Source of the DNA: Pseudomonas lurida
GTDB taxonomy: Bacteria > Pseudomonadota > Gammaproteobacteria > Pseudomonadales > Pseudomonadaceae
Reading direction: 5' to 3'
DNA length: 64,000 bases
Assembly: GCF_002563895.1 (NCBI RefSeq)
Contig: NZ_PDJB01000001.1
Coordinates: 1,781,501 to 1,845,500, forward strand
Part shown: positions 60,813-64,000 of the stretch, one piece after another
How the letters are laid out: the number at the start of each line of letters is the position of its first letter
Position numbering within the stretch: position 1 is the stretch's first letter
The notes under the pieces: model-generated
What the model was told of the DNA's origin: nothing
The model's database searches: none
What the model saw: the letters and a program-made list of their open reading frames with translations, nothing else
Made by a program: the position numbers and the translations under genes

Positions 60813-61709
60813 ATGATGGATCGTCTATCGAGCATGAATGCGTTTGTGATCGCCGCCGAGTTGGGCTCTTACGCCCGCGCGGCGGAGCGTTTGAACATGT
60901 CGGCGCAGATGGTCGCCAAACATGTGACCGCGCTGGAGCAGCGTCTCGGCGCGCGTTTGCTCAATCGCACCACGCGCAGGCAAAGCCTTACGGAGTTGGG
61001 GGGCGCGTATTACGAGCGGTGCAAACATATCCTCGCGGAAGCCGAGGCTGCGGACTCCCTGGCGCAGATCATGAATGACACGCCGCGCGGCAAGCTGAAA
61101 CTCACTGCACCCGTGACCTTCGGCTCTTACAGCCTGATGCCGCTGATTACTGCGTTCCTGCGCGATAACCCGGACGTGGACATCGACCTGCACCTGACGG
61201 ATCGTTTTGTCGACCTGGTGGAAGAGGGATACGAAGCGGCCTTTCGCATCGGCCCCTTGGCCACCACTGGCCTGACGGCTCGGCCATTGGCGCCTTATCG
61301 CTTGGTGGCTTGCGCTTCCCCTGCGTACCTGGCGGCGCGGGGTACGCCGCAGTTGCCGGCCGACCTTGAGCAGCACGAATGCCTGGGCTACGCCTTTTGG
61401 TCACGTCCTGCGGACCGCGAATGGATGTTTTATCAAGGTTCGACGCAGCACACCGTTCAGGTGAACAGCCGTCTGCAGATCAACGAAAGCAGGGCGTTGA
61501 TGTCGGCAGCGCTGGATGGTTTTGGCATTGTCCTCGGCCCCTTGGACTTCCTGGGTACGGCGATTGGCAGGGGGGAGCTGGTGCAGGTGCTGCCGGACTT
61601 CGAGGCGCCGAGCCGGCCGATGCATCTGGTCTACACCGCCAATCGGCAGCGTACCGCCAAGTTGCGGCGATTTGTCGAGGCGGTGCTGGTGCGCTTCGGT
61701 CCGGCTTGA
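60813..61709 (+). CDS. LysR-family transcriptional regulator
   Basis: 298 residues with HTH YARAAERLNMSAQMVAKHVT and RLLNRTTRRQSLTELG, and a CrgA-like effector domain (DIDLHLTDRFVDLVEEGYEA, FRIGPLATTGLTARPL). ATG at 60813 or 60816. Likely regulator of the divergent NADPH oxidoreductase. Confidence 0.93.
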   Translation: MMDRLSSMNAFVIAAELGSYARAAERLNMSAQMVAKHVTALEQRLGARLLNRTTRRQSLTELGGAYYERCKHILAEAEAADSLAQIMNDTPRGKLKLTAPVTFGSYSLMPLITAFLRDNPDVDIDLHLTDRFVDLVEEGYEAAFRIGPLATTGLTARPLAPYRLVACASPAYLAARGTPQLPADLEQHECLGYAFWSRPADREWMFYQGSTQHTVQVNSRLQINESRALMSAALDGFGIVLGPLDFLGTAIGRGELVQVLPDFEAPSRPMHLVYTANRQRTAKLRRFVEAVLVRFGPA

Positions 61710-61883
61710 ACGCTCACCTATGGCAGCGACCGACCGTCGCGTGCGCGACTTGAGCACCGCAGGTTCAGCAAGCTGACAGACACCACCTGTTAAAAATACC
61801 CAATGCCAAGCAGGAGCGAGGCTGCAACAAGGGGGCATTTTTTACCGGTGTAAGTGTTGGGCGCCAGCGCCCGAGGGTTTTGT

Positions 61884-62213
61884 ATGTTGCTACGTTACGC
61901 AGCATTGGCGGCCATGGTCGTCGCGGCATCCGGGTGTGTACAAGAGCGCGTCGTGCATGAGCGCAGGCCGGTGCAACGTGAGTATGTCGAAGTCGTCGCG
62001 CCGCAACCGCCGCCGGTGCAAGTGATCGAAGTCGAGCCGCCAGTGCGTTACGGCTATATATGGTCACGCGGTTACTGGCGCTGGGAAGGCGGGCGCTATG
62101 TCGCGGTGCATGGCCATTGGGAGCCGGTGCGCGAGGGCTATCGCTATGTGCATCCGCATTGGGTGCAGCGTAATGATGGCTACCACTGGCAGGGTGGCGG
62201 CTGGGTTCGCTGA
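61884..62213 (+). CDS. YXWGXW-type lipoprotein
   Basis: 109 residues: lipoprotein signal MLLRYAALAAMVVAASGC with lipobox Cys at position 18, a Pro/Val-rich linker (VVAPQPPPVQVIEVEPPV), and repeats of the GYW/GHW type (WSRGYWRWEGGRYVAVHGHW, then DGYHWQGGGWVR). The family is common in envelopes of Gammaproteobacteria; function unknown. The 174 bases before it show no gene. Confidence 0.85.
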   Translation: MLLRYAALAAMVVAASGCVQERVVHERRPVQREYVEVVAPQPPPVQVIEVEPPVRYGYIWSRGYWRWEGGRYVAVHGHWEPVREGYRYVHPHWVQRNDGYHWQGGGWVR

Positions 62214-62220
62214 ATAGCGG

Positions 62221-62589
62221 CTAAATAGGCTTCTGGGTGCCCAGCAGCCGCACCTCCCGCAGTAGCGCGGCACCGAGCTGATCGGTGCCCAGTTCCCTGT
62301 AGCCTACTGCCTTGACCTCGCCATTCTCCTCCGCCTGGATGAGGATCACCGGGGTTTCCTTGCTGGTGGCTTCGTCCACGTGCATGGCGTACTGGGGAAT
62401 ATCCAGCTTGATCGGCGTACCCGCCGCCTGGCCTTTCACATTGATCAGGAAGGCGGCGCAACCGGTATCCACATCTGCGCTGGTGGCGGAGCGGCCGCTG
62501 ACGAAGCAGGTTTTTGGCAGGTCCGGCCAAGTGATGGTGTCGGCCAGGGCGGGTATGGAGGCCGTGGCCAAGGCTGCGAGTAGAAACAT
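62221..62589 (-). CDS. Hypothetical exported protein
   Basis: 122 residues from ATG at 62589: signal peptide MFLLAALATASIPALA, then DTITWPDLPKTCFVSGRSAT and HVDEATSKETPVILIQAEEN. Two Cys residues could form a disulphide. Convergent with the lipoprotein gene, 8 bases apart. Family not recognised. Confidence 0.75.
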   Translation of the reverse strand: MFLLAALATASIPALADTITWPDLPKTCFVSGRSATSADVDTGCAAFLINVKGQAAGTPIKLDIPQYAMHVDEATSKETPVILIQAEENGEVKAVGYRELGTDQLGAALLREVRLLGTQKPI

Positions 62590-62666
62590 GCGCACGTCAG
62601 TCTTTCTCTCGATCAAGGTTGGAAGCGTTTTTTACCAAAGCCCGCCCGCTGTCGCAACGCGACGGT

Positions 62667-62941
62667 TCAGGCCAGCCGCTTCATGCCGGTGGTCTTGATC
62701 GCATTGAGGACGAAGGTGGCCGTGTACTTGCAGCCAGCGGCATGGCCACAGCGCTCGATCGGGCCGTCTGCAACGTCAGCCTTGTTGGCCACAAACTTGC
62801 GCAGTGCCTGCCAGACAATCTCCGCATGTTCTACGGTCAATTCGCGGGTACGGAGCACGGGTTCCAGTACCGTCACGCCTCGCTCCTGGCCGACGGGTAG
62901 CAGCTTTGCAGCACCCAGACCAACGCCACGATGGAAACCAT
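62667..62941 (-). pseudogene. Decayed PIN-domain (VapC-like) toxin
   Basis: Two frames join into one PIN-type C-terminus: MVSIVALVWVLQSCYPSARS (from 62941), a frameshift near 62876, then VTVLEPVLRTRELTVEHAEI and KADVADGPIERCGHAAGCKY ending TATFVLNAIKTTGMKRL. In working VapC-like toxins the pattern is KADFADALI and TFD; here ADVADGPI and TFV show loss of acidic residues, and the N-terminal catalytic Asp is missing. Remnant of a type II toxin-antitoxin pair with the next feature. Confidence 0.65.
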
Positions 62942-62978
62942 GCTGACGAAGCCTGGCGAGGCGGAGGCAGTGATTCGA

Positions 62979-63128
62979 TCAGCCCGGACTGGCGGGTTTA
63001 CGGATCAACCCCTTGAGGTCTTGAACCGTGTGGCTTGCGGCAATGATGGAAAACTGCCCGTCTTCCATTTCAACAAATTCGGCCCGGTCACCTGTTTCCA
63101 GGCCAAGGGCGGTCGCTATGGTGAACAT
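62979..63128 (-). pseudogene. Truncated AbrB/MazE-type antitoxin
   Basis: 49 codons from ATG at 63128: TALGLETGDRAEFVEMEDGQ, then FSIIAASHTVQDLKGLIRKP. This is the C-terminal two-thirds of a swapped-hairpin AbrB-family antitoxin; the N-terminal SKGQ-ITIP strand is absent and an in-frame stop lies just upstream. It precedes the broken PIN toxin in the usual antitoxin-toxin order. Confidence 0.68.
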
Positions 63129-63279
63129 CTCAATCGCTATATTCCTTACCTTAGGCTAAGGAGTGGCAGAGGAGGATAGGCGTTGGTCCATAGGTCTCTC
63201 ATCTGGTGCGGGTGAGTCGGAACAGGTAAAACACTCGTCCGAACTGTGCTCGCCCACTGGGTTTAAAGAGATACAAACC

Positions 63280-63672
63280 ATGACCGACCGCCACCTCATC
63301 ATCCCTCCTGCCATGCACCCCATCGTCGAGCGCGCCGGCTACGTGCCCGCGGTCAAAGTTGGCAAGACGCTGTACTGCGCAGGGCAGGTCGGGCGTACGG
63401 AAGGGTTGGCGGTGATCGAGGACCCCGAGGCGCAATTCGTCGCGGCCTGGGAGAACCTGCGGCAGGTATTGGAAGAGGGCGGCTGCACCTTCGACGACGT
63501 GGTGGACATGACCACCTACCACGTGAACATGAGCCAGCACATGGCGGTTTTTCGCGAAGTGAAAAACCGCCTGTTTCCACGCGGGCATTGCGCCTGGACC
63601 ACGATCGGGGTGTCGGAACTGGCACACCCCGGTCTGTTGGTGGAAATCAAATGTGTGGCAGTACAACGCTAA
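63280..63672 (+). CDS. RidA family protein
   Basis: 130 residues from ATG at 63280 (AAAGAG 9 bases before). YjgF/RidA fold: YCAGQVGRTEGLAVIEDPEA, NLRQVLEEGGCTFDDVVDMT, then PRGHCAWTTIGVSELAHPGL and LVEIKCVAV. RidA enzymes hydrolyse reactive enamine/imine intermediates; the classical Arg105-type residue is replaced here, so this belongs to another Rid subgroup. Convergent with ppnN. Confidence 0.9.
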   Translation: MTDRHLIIPPAMHPIVERAGYVPAVKVGKTLYCAGQVGRTEGLAVIEDPEAQFVAAWENLRQVLEEGGCTFDDVVDMTTYHVNMSQHMAVFREVKNRLFPRGHCAWTTIGVSELAHPGLLVEIKCVAVQR

Positions 63673-63673
63673 T

Positions 63674-64000
63674 TCATTGCACCACGCGGTAGCACGGCAC
63701 ATACGCCGCGCCACCCGGCAACTTCATGCGGTGCTGGGCGACAAATGCCTGTAGCAATTCGTCCAGCGGTTTCATGATGGCCGGGTCGCCGTGGATCTCG
63801 TACGGGCCGTTCTGCTCGATCAGGCGAATACCCTTGTCCTTCACATTACCCGCCACGATCCCCGAGAATGCACGACGCAAGTTGGCGGCGAGTTCGTGGG
63901 GCGGCAGCGCGTGGCTCAGTTGCAGGCTGGCCATGTTTTCGTGGGTCGGGTCGAACGGGCGCTGGAAGCCCTCGTCGATCTTCAGCAGCCAGTTGAAGTG
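63674..64000 (-). CDS. ppnN: Pyrimidine/purine nucleotide 5'-monophosphate nucleosidase, C-terminal part (5' end outside window)
   Basis: The frame runs from the window edge to a stop at 63674: [20 protein letters not shown], then [40 protein letters not shown] and [18 protein letters not shown]. This closely parallels the end of E. coli PpnN (YgdH), ...[18 protein letters not shown]... and MKLPGSAYIPCYEI. PpnN cleaves nucleoside monophosphates to base and ribose-5-phosphate and is bound by (p)ppGpp. Only the last roughly 108 residues are visible; the catalytic LOG core is outside. Confidence 0.88.
   Translation of the reverse strand, partial: HFNWLLKIDEGFQRPFDPTHENMASLQLSHALPPHELAANLRRAFSGIVAGNVKDKGIRLIEQNGPYEIHGDPAIMKPLDELLQAFVAQHRMKLPGGAAYVPCYRVVQ

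Noticed and set aside
1-64000. CRISPR array, tRNA or rRNA genes
   Set aside because: No regularly spaced short direct repeats and no clover-leaf or rRNA sequences were recognised on either strand by reading.

Overview
The window looks like a Pseudomonas chromosome, most likely of the P. fluorescens group. This is inferred from an MvaT-family H-NS-like protein, a malate:quinone oxidoreductase with an N-terminal export-like segment, a ppnN gene at the right edge, CsbD-type stress proteins, and the density of LysR, GntR, AraC and MFS genes. GC content and codon use are clearly richer from about 56.6 kb to the end (ordinary core) than in the middle (accessory).

Region 1 (1-25.7 kb) is a set of catabolic and regulatory modules. 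A glycerol-dehydrogenase-like gene and a cyclase-family hydrolase are followed by a LacI regulator. Next come an NTF2-like/LLM flavin oxidoreductase pair, a cupin dioxygenase with a LysR regulator, and an MFS transporter with an SCP2-alpha/beta-hydrolase fusion. A second module (10.4-17.3 kb) holds a 3-hydroxyacid dehydrogenase, a beta-keto-acid cleavage enzyme (DUF849), an MFS permease, a UxaA-family dehydratase, a GntR repressor and an SDR. The palindrome TGTGATCACA, perfect or nearly so, lies upstream of three of its transcription units and suggests one GntR regulon. An Old Yellow Enzyme, a pirin, a LysR gene, a broken gene, an IS66 remnant, an EamA transporter, an AraC regulator, a GAF histidine kinase and two CsbD-like genes follow.

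Region 2 (25.9-55.3 kb) is a mosaic accessory and defence island. It carries a Hachiman-like helicase operon in which a DUF4297/Cap4-like nuclease is fused to a degenerate HamA-like domain. An apparent operon follows: Mrr-like nuclease, ThsB1 (TIR-like), ThsA (SIR2-SLOG), ThsB2 (TIR), that is, a Thoeris system. RnlA-RnlB toxin-antitoxin, a nuclease-nSTAND NTPase, two copies of an exonuclease/small-protein pair, a DUF262 protein, a resident MvaT silencer, an octapeptide-repeat protein, a MobC/relaxase pair with a candidate oriT, and an orphan PD-(D/E)xK-like protein are also present. Five copies of a roughly 100-nt structured repeat (A-E), with apparent compensatory changes in its hairpins, lie only in this region and separate short gene cassettes. 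I cannot assign the repeat to a named family, and it is the best candidate for something undescribed. The island also holds gene-start relics homologous to intact genes elsewhere in it and a second IS66 remnant.

Region 3 (55.6-64 kb) is mostly core: a short Wzz-like protein, an MFS exporter, mqo, an NADP-binding oxidoreductase, a LysR gene, small exported proteins, a decayed AbrB/PIN toxin-antitoxin remnant, a RidA protein and the 3' end of ppnN. No tRNA, rRNA, intact transposase, integrase or CRISPR array was seen.
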